Origin: JAENVT01 sp040005915 | Lineage (GTDB): Bacteria > Actinomycetota > Acidimicrobiia > Acidimicrobiales > Ilumatobacteraceae | NCBI GenBank assembly: GCA_040005915.1 | Contig: JBDTYA010000290.1 | Span: forward strand, 1-7,543 | DNA length: 7,543 nucleotides | Reading direction: 5' to 3' | Shown: positions 1-6,793 of the stretch, in pieces | Layout of the letters: each line of letters opens with the position of its first letter | Numbering within the stretch: the first letter of the stretch is position 1 | Notes under the pieces: model-generated | The model's input: the letters and a program-made list of their open reading frames with translations, nothing else | What the model was told of the DNA's origin: nothing | The model's database searches: none | Translations under genes and position numbers: made by a program

Positions 1-1339
1 TCGAGCGGTCGATGACGACGAGGGGGGTCGCGCCGTCCTTCGACACCTGCTCGACGATCGGCAGCAACTCGAGCGGGAAGAACGCCCCCTCCGCCTCGAT
101 GAAGCGACGAACCGATTCGGTGGCGCCCTTGCGCACCGCGCGGCCGGTGCTCAGGTCCATCCCCGACATTCGCGTCTGTGCGGTGAACGGCACGAGCACC
201 GCACAGACGTCCTCGACCACGGCGAGCCCGAACGAGTTGACGGCCAGCTCGACGATCGATCGTCCCTCGGGCGTCTCGTCGGCCAGCGACGACACCAGCG
301 CTCCCTCGGCGACCTCGTGTGCCGTGACTCCGGTGACAGGGATGAACTCCGCCGCCTGGCGCGAGCCGTAGGTGATGGTGCCCGTCTTGTCGAGCAGCAA
401 CGTGGTGCAGTCGCCCGCCGCCTCGACGGCACGCCCCGACATCGCCAACACGTTGCGCTGCACGAGCCGGTCCATGCCGGCGATTCCGATAGCCGACAGC
501 AGCCCGCCGATAGTCGTCGGTATGAGGCACACGAGCAGTGCAACGAGCACGATGATGCTCTGCTCCGCGCCGCTGTAGATGGCGAACGGCTGCAACGTCG
601 CTACGCACAGCACGAAGATGATCGTCAGCCCGGCGAGCAAGATCGACAGGGCGATCTCGTTGGGGGTCTTCTGCCGGTCGGCCCCTTCGACCAATGCGAT
701 CATCCGGTCGAGGAACGTCTCGCCCGGTTTTGCCGTGATCCGCACCACGATGTGATCGCTGAGCACCCGAGTGCCTCCGGTGACAGCCGAGCGGTCGCCC
801 CCCGATTCGCGGATGACCGGCGCCGACTCGCCGGTGATCGCCGATTCGTCGACGGTGGCGATGCCTTCCACGATCTCGCCGTCGCCGGGGATCACCTCAC
901 CGGCCGCGACGACGCAGAGGTCGCCCACCAACAGGAGCGACGACGACTTCTCCTCGGTCGTCCCATCGGGCAGCCGGAGCGTGGCCACAGTATCGGCGCG
1001 AGTCCTGCGCAGCGCCGCGGCCTGTGCCTTGCCGCGGCCCTCGGCCATCGCCTCGGCGAAGTTGGCGAAGAACACGGTGAACCACAGCCAGGCCGCGACC
1101 AGCCCGGCGAACGCGTTCTGCTTCGAGTCGCTCGACCCGGCATCGCGGATGAAGAGGTACGTCGTCAGCAACGAACCGACCTCGACGATGAACATCACCG
1201 GGTTGCGCATCATCGTGCGCGGCTTCAGCTTCTTCAGTGCATCGACCGTCGCGGTCTTGACGATGGCCGGATCGAAGATGCCATTCGATGCGGGTGCCTT
1301 CGTGCGCACTGTGGGTGGGTGTTCCAATGTGGCGGTCAT
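1..1339 (-). CDS. kdpB: Potassium-transporting P-type ATPase, subunit KdpB (5' part, cut by the window edge)
   Basis: KdpB is the ATP-hydrolysing subunit of the KdpFABC potassium pump in the cytoplasmic membrane. Reading leftward from ATG at 1339, the frame stays open for 446 codons to the window edge, so the C-terminal part (roughly the last third of a usual ~680-residue KdpB) is missing. Visible family landmarks are an N-terminal membrane hairpin, the actuator-domain TGES motif at residues 169-172, the membrane segment reading CLIPTTIGGLLSAIGIAG, and the phosphorylation motif DKTGT with the catalytic aspartate at residue 317. The nucleotide-binding domain follows, including a KGA motif just before the edge. 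The start is supported by GAGGAAG two bases upstream, which overlaps the kdpA stop codon. The gap to kdpA is 7 bases, implying one mRNA and coupled translation. No frameshift or lost catalytic residue is visible in the part present. Confidence 0.97.
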   Translation of the reverse strand, partial: MTATLEHPPTVRTKAPASNGIFDPAIVKTATVDALKKLKPRTMMRNPVMFIVEVGSLLTTYLFIRDAGSSDSKQNAFAGLVAAWLWFTVFFANFAEAMAEGRGKAQAAALRRTRADTVATLRLPDGTTEEKSSSLLLVGDLCVVAAGEVIPGDGEIVEGIATVDESAITGESAPVIRESGGDRSAVTGGTRVLSDHIVVRITAKPGETFLDRMIALVEGADRQKTPNEIALSILLAGLTIIFVLCVATLQPFAIYSGAEQSIIVLVALLVCLIPTTIGGLLSAIGIAGMDRLVQRNVLAMSGRAVEAAGDCTTLLLDKTGTITYGSRQAAEFIPVTGVTAHEVAEGALVSSLADETPEGRSIVELAVNSFGLAVVEDVCAVLVPFTAQTRMSGMDLSTGRAVRKGATESVRRFIEAEGAFFPLELLPIVEQVSKDGATPLVVIDRS

Positions 1340-1349
1340 GACTTCCTCA
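1340..1349 (-). promoter_or_regulatory. Ribosome binding site of kdpB overlapping the kdpA stop codon
   Basis: On the minus strand, GAGGAAG (1348-1342) lies two bases before the kdpB ATG and shares bases with the kdpA stop TGA (1349-1347). The AGGA core is four bases from the start codon, slightly short but usable. The arrangement suggests that ribosomes finishing kdpA help initiate kdpB. Confidence 0.7.
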
Positions 1350-3071
1350 GTGCGACAGGTGTTCGAGAATTGGACCGAGCGCGAGCGCCGGGAAGAACGT
1401 CAGCCCGGCGACGATCGCGATCACGCCCGCAACCAACACGCCGAACAGGGGTGTGTGGGTCGGCAGGGTTCCGCTGGTCTCGGGGACCTTCGGCCTACCC
1501 GCCAACGACCCTCCGACGGCGAGTGCGGGGATGATCAGGAAGAAGCGGCCGATCAACATGGCGATGCCCTGCGTGACCGTGTACCACTGCGTGCCGGTTC
1601 CCTGATAGGCGAACGCCGAGCCGTTGTTGTTCGATGCGGAGGCGAAGTTGTACAGCACCTCCGATAGACCATGAGTACCGGCCTGGAACGTGGCAGCGCC
1701 CCTCAACACCATCGACGCCGCGGCGAACACCAGCAGCGCGATCGGCATCGCCAGGATGTAGAGCGTCACCAGCTTCATCTCCGGTGCCTGGATCTTCTTG
1801 CCCAGGTATTCGGGCGTTCGGCCCACCATCAACCCGGCGATGAACACGGCAAGGAGGGCGTAGTGCAGGATCCCCATCAGCCCGACTCCAACACCTCCCG
1901 GCGAAATCTCGCCGAGCATCATGTGGGTCATCGGGGCCATGCCACCGAGCGGGGTGAACGAGTCGTGCATGCAGTTCACCGAACCGTTCGAGGTCCCGGT
2001 CGTCGCCCCGGCCCAGATCCCGCAGGCCGCGCTGCCGATGCGGACCTCCTTGCCTTCCATGTTGCCTCCGGATTGAACGGTGGAGGCCGACTGGTCGACC
2101 GACAGTTCGGCGAGCTTCGGGTTGCCGTTGGTCTCGGCGAACATCGAGAAGCCAACGAACATCATCAGGATCCCCGCCATCACCACGATCAGCAATCGGC
2201 TCTGGCGTTTGTCGCGGACCATCTTTCCGAACGTCACGAGCAACGCGAACGGGATCACCAGGATCGCGTAGAGCTCCATCATGTCGGTGAACCCATTTGG
2301 GTTCTCGAACGGATGAGCGGAGTTCGTGTTGTACGGTCCCCCACCGTTGCTGCCGAGTTGCTTGATCGCCTCTTGCGATGCGATCTGACCACCGGGGATC
2401 GCCTGCGTCGCGATCTCCGTCGTGTGATCGATGGTCGTCGCGACGGTGTTGCCGTGGAAGTTCTGTACGACACCCTGCGACATGAGCACAACCATGAAGA
2501 CCAACGACAGCGGCAACAGGATGCGCACGATCGTGCGGGTCAGGTCGACCCAGAAGTTACCGAGGTTGCGGGTTCGCGTCCGCGTGATCCCACGGATCAT
2601 GGCGATGACGATCGCCATACCGGCTGCGGCCGACACGAAGTTCTGCACGGTGAGGCCGACCATCTGCGTGAGGTGGCTCATCGAGACCTCGCCCGAGTAC
2701 CACTGCCAGTTGGTGTTGGTGACGAAGCTGATCGCCACGTTCCACGCGCCCCATGGCGTGACCGCGGCGCGGTCGGTGGGATTGAACGGCAGGCTTCCCT
2801 GGAGGCGCTGCATCACATACAGCAGCAGCATCGAGACCATGCTGAACGCGACGAGCGCCAGCGCGTAGACGTTCCAGCGCTGTTCACGCCGCTGGTCGAT
2901 GCCGCACAGGCGGTAGATGACGCGTTCGATCGGATCGAAGAACCGATCGCCGGGTGCGCAGCCGTCGCTGCGAGCGCCGTGGACGCTGGCCACGTACCCG
3001 CCGAGCAGCGGCACTGTGGCCACCAGTAGCACGACCAGCCCGAGACCGAAGACGATTGCCTGCCACGACAT
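1347..3071 (-). CDS. kdpA: Potassium-transporting ATPase potassium-binding subunit KdpA
   Basis: KdpA is the channel-like membrane subunit of the Kdp pump, selecting K+ and passing it toward KdpB. The 574-residue protein is close to the family length (about 560). It is mostly hydrophobic, and the four K+-filter loops of this potassium-transporter superfamily subunit can be seen in order: TNTNWQW near 118-124, SNGGGPYNTNSAHPFENP at 241-258, a loop containing PLGGM at 374-378, and NNNGSAF at 481-487. The N-terminal start reads MSWQAIVFGLGL, a normal first membrane helix. The ATG at 3071 shares one base with the kdpF stop (TGATG), and a GGAG at 3083-3080 is placed eight bases upstream, inside the end of kdpF. 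The gene is intact, with no unusual insertions. Assignment rests on motif recognition and on being flanked by kdpF and kdpB. Confidence 0.98.
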   Translation of the reverse strand: MSWQAIVFGLGLVVLLVATVPLLGGYVASVHGARSDGCAPGDRFFDPIERVIYRLCGIDQRREQRWNVYALALVAFSMVSMLLLYVMQRLQGSLPFNPTDRAAVTPWGAWNVAISFVTNTNWQWYSGEVSMSHLTQMVGLTVQNFVSAAAGMAIVIAMIRGITRTRTRNLGNFWVDLTRTIVRILLPLSLVFMVVLMSQGVVQNFHGNTVATTIDHTTEIATQAIPGGQIASQEAIKQLGSNGGGPYNTNSAHPFENPNGFTDMMELYAILVIPFALLVTFGKMVRDKRQSRLLIVVMAGILMMFVGFSMFAETNGNPKLAELSVDQSASTVQSGGNMEGKEVRIGSAACGIWAGATTGTSNGSVNCMHDSFTPLGGMAPMTHMMLGEISPGGVGVGLMGILHYALLAVFIAGLMVGRTPEYLGKKIQAPEMKLVTLYILAMPIALLVFAAASMVLRGAATFQAGTHGLSEVLYNFASASNNNGSAFAYQGTGTQWYTVTQGIAMLIGRFFLIIPALAVGGSLAGRPKVPETSGTLPTHTPLFGVLVAGVIAIVAGLTFFPALALGPILEHLSH

Positions 3072-3169
3072 CAGAACCGCTCCGGGAACGCGAGCACGCA
3101 GAGCAGATAGCCCAGCGCCAGCACGGCCAGGATCAGCCCGACCAGGTTGTCGGAGGCAGCGGCGATCAC
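3071..3169 (-). CDS. kdpF: KdpF, small membrane subunit of the Kdp potassium pump
   Basis: This 32-residue peptide is a single membrane-spanning segment. KdpF stabilises the KdpABC complex in the membrane. Read from GTG at 3169, it gives a short polar N-terminus (about residues 1-8), a hydrophobic helix containing LVGLILAVLALGYLLCVLAF, and the C-terminal ending PERF. The pattern of a GLILAV-type helix followed by a P-E-[KR]-F end is typical of actinobacterial KdpF. No ATG is available in this frame before an upstream stop, so GTG is the only reasonable start. There is no clear Shine-Dalgarno sequence. The start overlaps the stop of the preceding microprotein gene by four bases (GTGA) and the stop overlaps the kdpA start by one base (TGATG), so translation is probably coupled on both sides. 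It is short enough to be missed by automated gene callers. Confidence 0.9.
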   Translation of the reverse strand: MIAAASDNLVGLILAVLALGYLLCVLAFPERF

Positions 3170-3303
3170 TCGGTCACGTCGCTGCTGCTGTCATTGCCCG
3201 AAGAGAAGTCGTCGGGGCCGACGATCCGGTCGCACCAGTGCACGTAGAGGGCGCAGACCCCGTAGAACACGATCGTTGCGGCGATGAACACGAAATCACT
3301 CAT
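3166..3303 (-). CDS. 45-residue single-span membrane microprotein, first gene of the kdp operon
   Basis: This ATG-initiated reading frame encodes 45 residues. Residues 3-22 form a clear hydrophobic helix (FVFIAATIVFYGVCALYVHW), followed by a CDRI segment and an acidic, serine-rich tail (residues 30-45) that should lie outside the membrane. Its stop codon overlaps the kdpF GTG start by four bases. From memory, similar short peptides with an N-terminal helix and a C-[DE]-R motif precede kdpF in other actinobacteria, usually unannotated; this needs a search. Its function is unknown. A small accessory of the Kdp complex, or a leader peptide whose translation drives kdpF, would both fit. No obvious Shine-Dalgarno is present; instead a GC-rich inverted repeat sits just before the ATG. 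The coding claim rests on the membrane pattern, the open frame and the exact overlap with kdpF. Confidence 0.75.
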   Translation of the reverse strand: MSDFVFIAATIVFYGVCALYVHWCDRIVGPDDFSSGNDSSSDVTE

Positions 3304-3304
3304 G

Positions 3305-3323
3305 GCCCGGTTCTACGCCGGGC
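3305..3323 (-). repeat. GC-only inverted repeat directly before the first kdp-operon start codon
   Basis: The arms GCCCGG (3305-3310) and CCGGGC (3318-3323) are perfect reverse complements separated by seven bases. In a leftward transcript this would be a 6-bp all-GC hairpin ending one base before the ATG at 3303, where a ribosome binding site would normally lie. It could limit initiation of the first gene, or be chance in GC-rich DNA. It does not look like a terminator, because no T-run follows. Confidence 0.35.
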
Positions 3324-3342
3324 GCCGGTTACGACCCGTGGA

Positions 3343-3391
3343 ACTCACGCAACCTTCACGGAGTTGCTCGGTTCCTTCACACCTTCTTCAC
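3343..3391. promoter_or_regulatory. Phased CTTCAC direct repeats, candidate response-regulator operator
   Basis: In the divergent intergenic region, ACTCAC at 3343 is followed by CTTCAC at 3354, 3375 and 3386 (plus-strand starts). The spacings are 11, 21 and 11 bases, giving two pairs of 11-base direct repeats on nearly the same helical face. Several copies extend to CTTCACGG or ACCTTCAC. Response regulators of the OmpR/PhoB class, which includes KdpE, typically bind tandem 11-base direct repeats, and the Streptomyces PhoP box is also built on a TTCAC-like core. The site could act on the leftward kdp operon, the rightward B12-enzyme operon, or both. Which protein binds it is inference. Confidence 0.5.
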
Positions 3392-3423
3392 GGTGCTGCC
3401 GGCAGCCGAGGTAGTTTCACAGC

Positions 3424-5100
3424 GTGTCCCGCATGCTCACCGGCGCTCAACTGATCGCCGAGGGACGCCACGCTGCCCCCCCACCGGCACCGCCGACCGC
3501 GTTCCTCCGGGCCAACAACGCACGATCCGAAGTGGAGTTCAAACGTCGGTGCCGCGACACCGGCAGGCTGACGTACCACATGCACGTCGGGCTGTCCACC
3601 TGGTCGGCGACCGAATCGGCGTTGGCCGAAGTCAGCGCCGCTCTCGCCGCACGCGGCCACACCGTCGACCGCTTCGGCCTTGCACTCGACCGGGCGATGG
3701 GCGTGCCGGAGAGCGAGCGGGATGCGACGGGGAAGGAGACCGGTCCGCGCATCGGGCCGCACGAGTGGGGCCGGCTCGGCGAAGCCGCGCCAATACAGCC
3801 GCATCTCGGCGACTACATGATCGGGTTCCCGGCGGGTTTTCAGAACACGTTGCGAGCGCTTGCCGCCGGTGTCACGACCATCGGCAACGTCGGCCAGTAC
3901 ACCGCCTACGACCTGCTCGGCGGATCAGACGAGATCCTGGTCACCGAGGAGACTGTGCGCGCCCTCGCGTCGATCGGCGCCCTGCGCGATCACGGCGCGC
4001 TCGCCCACTCGAACCTCGAGGACGGCTCCGCCACGCAGGCCACGCATTTCGGCGCCTACGTCGGTTGGGCGGCCCTCGAGATGTACGTCGTCGAAGATCT
4101 GATCGGCGCGAGGTTGGCGCACTGCTTCGGCAACACCATTCAGAACCCCGAGTCCCGCGCCGTCGTGCACTTCGCGTTGGACGACCTGCGCGGCGGCGAC
4201 TCGATCGGATCGATGGTCTACGGCAACACAGTCGACCACCGCACCGGCGATCACGCCGGCAACGTCGCCGCGGTCACCGCCCAACTGATGTGCGACATCT
4301 CCCTGCAACTGCGGCGGCCGACGGGTCATGCCGTCAATCCGGTGCCGTTCACCGAAGCAGAACGCATCCCCAGCGCCGCCGAGATCGTCGAGGTGCAGTT
4401 GCTGGCACGTGAGATCGAGAACGATGTGCGCAAGTCGCCCGACGAGTTCGACTGGAACCGTCTCGAGCGCGTCGGCGCGATGACCGCCGCGTATGCCAAG
4501 GACTTCCGCGACCGGGCCCTTGCCGCGTTCGACGACGACGGGGTCGACGTGGGTGACCCTGCGCAGGTCCTGCTCGCACTACGCCGAACCTCGATGGCCG
4601 AGCTCGAACGACGCGTCGACCTGGCCGCCGCACCGGAGATCGCCGGGCTCGAACCGTGGAAGGCATCGCACGTACGCGCGCTCGCCGAACGGCTCAACGC
4701 CAACGCGCCACGGCTCGACGGTGTGCGCGTGGTGCTGGCTGTTCTGGAGGTTCACGATCTCGTCCGCGACGCGCTGGCGCGCGTGCTGCCGACCGCCGGT
4801 GCGGAGGTGATCCTGCTGGGTGCGAACGCTCCCATCGACGGCATCGTTCGCGCTGCGGTCGAGGAGGATGCCGACGCGATCGTTCTCGGCGTGTACAACG
4901 GCAACGCCCTGGCGTTGGGGCAACACCTTGCCGCCGACGCGCTGCAACACGCGTGGCACGGAAGGATCTACATGGGCGGGATCCTCAATCAGGACACCGG
5001 CGGGGGCCTGCCCATCGACGCCCGCCCGACACTGTCGGCGCTCGGCGTGCACTGCGTCGACACCGCCGACCAACTCCTGACGCTGCTCGCTCGGGGCTGA
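3424..5100 (+). CDS. Cobalamin-dependent mutase-like protein: glutamate-mutase-like domain fused to a C-terminal B12-binding domain
   Basis: This 558-residue protein appears to have two parts. Residues about 45-400 resemble, by eye and weakly, the barrel subunit of adenosylcobalamin-dependent glutamate mutase; note the conserved-looking stretch IGFPAGFQNTLRALAAGVTT near 133-152 and GNVGQYTAYDLLGG at 154-167. Residues about 434-556 look like a Rossmann-type B12-binding domain similar to the small glutamate-mutase subunit. His444 in LEVHDLV is in the place of the cobalt-ligating histidine of DxHxxG, and a Gly-Gly pair follows at 518-519. The first Asp (Glu442), the Gly (Val447) and the SxL motif (here LGV, 488-490) deviate. 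The GTG at 3424 was chosen over ATG 3433 because GAGG at 3408-3411 is nearer, though 12 bases away. It heads a three-gene rightward operon and is divergent from kdp. Substrate is unknown. It may be a mutase, or a protein that only binds a corrinoid. Confidence 0.65.
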   Translation: MSRMLTGAQLIAEGRHAAPPPAPPTAFLRANNARSEVEFKRRCRDTGRLTYHMHVGLSTWSATESALAEVSAALAARGHTVDRFGLALDRAMGVPESERDATGKETGPRIGPHEWGRLGEAAPIQPHLGDYMIGFPAGFQNTLRALAAGVTTIGNVGQYTAYDLLGGSDEILVTEETVRALASIGALRDHGALAHSNLEDGSATQATHFGAYVGWAALEMYVVEDLIGARLAHCFGNTIQNPESRAVVHFALDDLRGGDSIGSMVYGNTVDHRTGDHAGNVAAVTAQLMCDISLQLRRPTGHAVNPVPFTEAERIPSAAEIVEVQLLAREIENDVRKSPDEFDWNRLERVGAMTAAYAKDFRDRALAAFDDDGVDVGDPAQVLLALRRTSMAELERRVDLAAAPEIAGLEPWKASHVRALAERLNANAPRLDGVRVVLAVLEVHDLVRDALARVLPTAGAEVILLGANAPIDGIVRAAVEEDADAIVLGVYNGNALALGQHLAADALQHAWHGRIYMGGILNQDTGGGLPIDARPTLSALGVHCVDTADQLLTLLARG

Positions 5101-5129
5101 GCAGATCGACTTTGCTACGTTGCTCGTTC

Positions 5130-6023
5130 GTGCGACTCGGGGCAATGCTCATCGACAGTGACATCGGAAACGACGGTGCCTTTCTCAGGGACATGGCCCA
5201 ATCCGTGGAGGGCGCAGGCTTCGATGGCGTGCTGACCAACGACCACGTCGTCGGCGGCCATCCCGACCGGCAGCGGCCGGGCGAGAAGCTGCACACGTAC
5301 GACGTGCCATGCCACGAGCCGCTGGTGTTCCTGTCGTTCGTAGGGGCCGTCACCACTCGACTCGAACTGGCGACGTCGATCGTCATCAGCACCCAACGGC
5401 AAACTGTTCTGCTCGCCAAGCAGGCGGCAGAGCTCGACCTGCTCACCGGCGGGCGCCTGCGGCTGGGTGTCGGCATCGGCCGGAACTGGATGGAGTACGA
5501 GGCGTTGGAGCAGGACTTCTCGAATCGTGGCCGCCGTCTCGAGGAGCAAGTCGCCGTGCTGCGGCAGCTGTGGACGCAGGAGCTGGTGACCTTCGACGGC
5601 AACTGGCACCACCTCGACCGCATCGGCATCAACCCGCTTCCCGTACAACGCCCGATCCCCATCTGGATGGGCTCGTTCGTCGGCAACATCGTCGAGAAGG
5701 TGCTTGAGCGCACCGGTCGCCTGGCCGACGGCTGGATGCCGCAGTTCCCGCCCGGCGAGCAATTGGCGTCAGCGCTGGAGCGGTTGCGCGGATACGCCGC
5801 CGGCGCCGGTCGCGATCCGGCCTCGCTGGGCATCGAGTGCGGCATGCGCATCGGCGCCGACGACGACCCGCAATCATGGGTCGACAAGGCCACGGCGTTC
5901 GAGGCCCTGGGCGCCACACACCTGCGGGTGTCGACGATGGGTGGCGGATACTCGACACCCGACGAACACCTCGCGGCGTGGATCAAGTGGCACCAGGCGG
6001 TCCGACCGGAGCTCGACCGATGA
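5130..6023 (+). CDS. LLM-class (luciferase-like) F420-dependent oxidoreductase
   Basis: This 297-residue protein belongs to the bacterial luciferase-like monooxygenase family, whose actinobacterial members mostly use coenzyme F420 for hydride transfer in a cytosolic TIM barrel. It begins with the typical first strand MRLGAMLIDSDIG, has the TNDHVVGG segment near residues 36-43, and carries the family core KQAAELDLLTGGRLRLGVGIG (about 97-117) with EYEAL and NRGRRLEEQ following. The proline-rich stretch INPLPVQRPIPIWMG lies at 167-181 and LADGWMP at 198-204. The overall pattern matches the subgroup usually named the TIGR03619 family. The start is GTG at 5130, chosen because it gives the family N-terminus; ATG at 5145 would remove part of the first strand, and neither has a good ribosome binding site. 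It lies 29 bases after the cobalamin gene and overlaps the next gene by four bases, so one operon is likely. Its substrate cannot be inferred. Confidence 0.88.
   Translation: MRLGAMLIDSDIGNDGAFLRDMAQSVEGAGFDGVLTNDHVVGGHPDRQRPGEKLHTYDVPCHEPLVFLSFVGAVTTRLELATSIVISTQRQTVLLAKQAAELDLLTGGRLRLGVGIGRNWMEYEALEQDFSNRGRRLEEQVAVLRQLWTQELVTFDGNWHHLDRIGINPLPVQRPIPIWMGSFVGNIVEKVLERTGRLADGWMPQFPPGEQLASALERLRGYAAGAGRDPASLGIECGMRIGADDDPQSWVDKATAFEALGATHLRVSTMGGGYSTPDEHLAAWIKWHQAVRPELDR
6008..6023 (+). promoter_or_regulatory. Ribosome binding site and ATGA start-stop overlap
   Basis: GGAG at 6008-6011 lies eight bases before the ATG at 6020. That ATG overlaps the TGA stop of the oxidoreductase gene (6021-6023) as ATGA. 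This fixes the start of the SCO6745-like gene and predicts coupled translation of the two proteins. Confidence 0.75.
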
Positions 6024-6787
6024 CCACGGCGACGGTCGCCGACCAGGTCCAGCGCGTGCTGAAGCCGATTCAACAGTTCGTGCGCGGTTGGATGATCGGA
6101 GATGCACCGGATCGACTGGCGGTGGACCTCGGGATGCGATCTGGAAACGACGTGTGGATCGTCGGCCGTGCCGGCGTAATGGGCAACGGCGATGCCGATG
6201 TCGCCGCCGCCGGCCTCGGGTTCCTGGCACCGGGTCGCGTACGCGAGGCGTGGGAGTCACTGCCTGATGGCGTCACGCATCGTCAGGTCGCCGACGCCTA
6301 CACCGCGTTGTGCTGTCGTTGGGGCGCGACGGAGCTCGCCCGGTTCGATCGGTCACGCATCGCCCGCATCGACGAACTCGGGCGCCGCATCGCAGATGCG
6401 GCCGACGCGTCGATCGGGGCGGTGTTCGCCGGTTGGCGGGCGCAGGCGCAACCCGACGACGTCAACGCCCGCGCCGCGTTGACGATGCACGTGTTGCGCG
6501 AGATGCGCGGCGGCGCACACATCATCGCCGTGAACGCCTGCGGTATCACGCCGCTCGACGCAGTGCTCGCCTCGCCTGCGCCGCCGCCACGCAGCGGCCC
6601 GGTGTGGGCCGAGCACCTCGGCTGGACGGGACCGTTCGCTGATGCCGAGACTCACCGTCCGGCGCGGGCCGAGGCCGAGCGATTGACCTCGCGGATCGTC
6701 GAGCCCAGCTTCGGATCGATCGGCGACGACGATCTCGCCGAGTTCGCCGAACTGGTCGAGACCACACGCAACGCGATCGAGATGTGA
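6020..6787 (+). CDS. SCO6745-like protein of unknown function
   Basis: This 255-residue protein resembles actinobacterial proteins named after Streptomyces coelicolor SCO6745, which are mostly helical and functionally uncharacterised; their annotation often mentions a helix-turn-helix-like fold. Supporting patterns are an early segment near 44-80 (DVWIVGRAGVMGNGDADV, then a run ending in AW), the central LTMHVLREMRGGAHIIAVNACGI around 154-176, where family members typically have LREHRGDGHIAAL, and a closing part with HLGW near 199-202 and a TSRI segment near 223. There is no signal peptide or membrane segment. The start is well fixed by GGAG and the ATGA overlap with the oxidoreductase gene. 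Close coupling to an F420 enzyme suggests that it acts in the same pathway, either as regulator or small-molecule-binding partner, but this is inference. Its stop is only six bases from the stop of the converging STAS gene. Confidence 0.65.
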   Translation: MTTATVADQVQRVLKPIQQFVRGWMIGDAPDRLAVDLGMRSGNDVWIVGRAGVMGNGDADVAAAGLGFLAPGRVREAWESLPDGVTHRQVADAYTALCCRWGATELARFDRSRIARIDELGRRIADAADASIGAVFAGWRAQAQPDDVNARAALTMHVLREMRGGAHIIAVNACGITPLDAVLASPAPPPRSGPVWAEHLGWTGPFADAETHRPARAEAERLTSRIVEPSFGSIGDDDLAEFAELVETTRNAIEM

Positions 6788-6793
6788 CGCTCG

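Noticed and set aside
317..1534. 405-codon plus-strand open frame opposite kdpB and the end of kdpA
   Set aside because: It is the codon-aligned mirror of kdpB in GC-rich DNA, its product is Arg/His/Asp-rich without any recognisable domain, and kdpB on the other strand is certain.
1671..3029. 452-codon plus-strand open frame opposite kdpA
   Set aside because: Low-complexity Arg/His/Asp-rich product lying wholly inside the clearly real kdpA; an antisense artefact of third-position GC bias.
5101..5129. Separate promoter for the oxidoreductase gene
   Set aside because: The 29-base gap shows no convincing -35/-10 pair and no good Shine-Dalgarno; readthrough from the cobalamin gene is the simpler view.
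4985..6073. 362-codon minus-strand open frame opposite the oxidoreductase gene
   Set aside because: Ser/Arg-rich product with no family resemblance; the plus-strand LLM protein explains the region.
6788..6793. Bidirectional terminator between the converging SCO6745-like and STAS genes
   Set aside because: Only six bases separate the stop codons and no stem with a T-run is visible across the junction.
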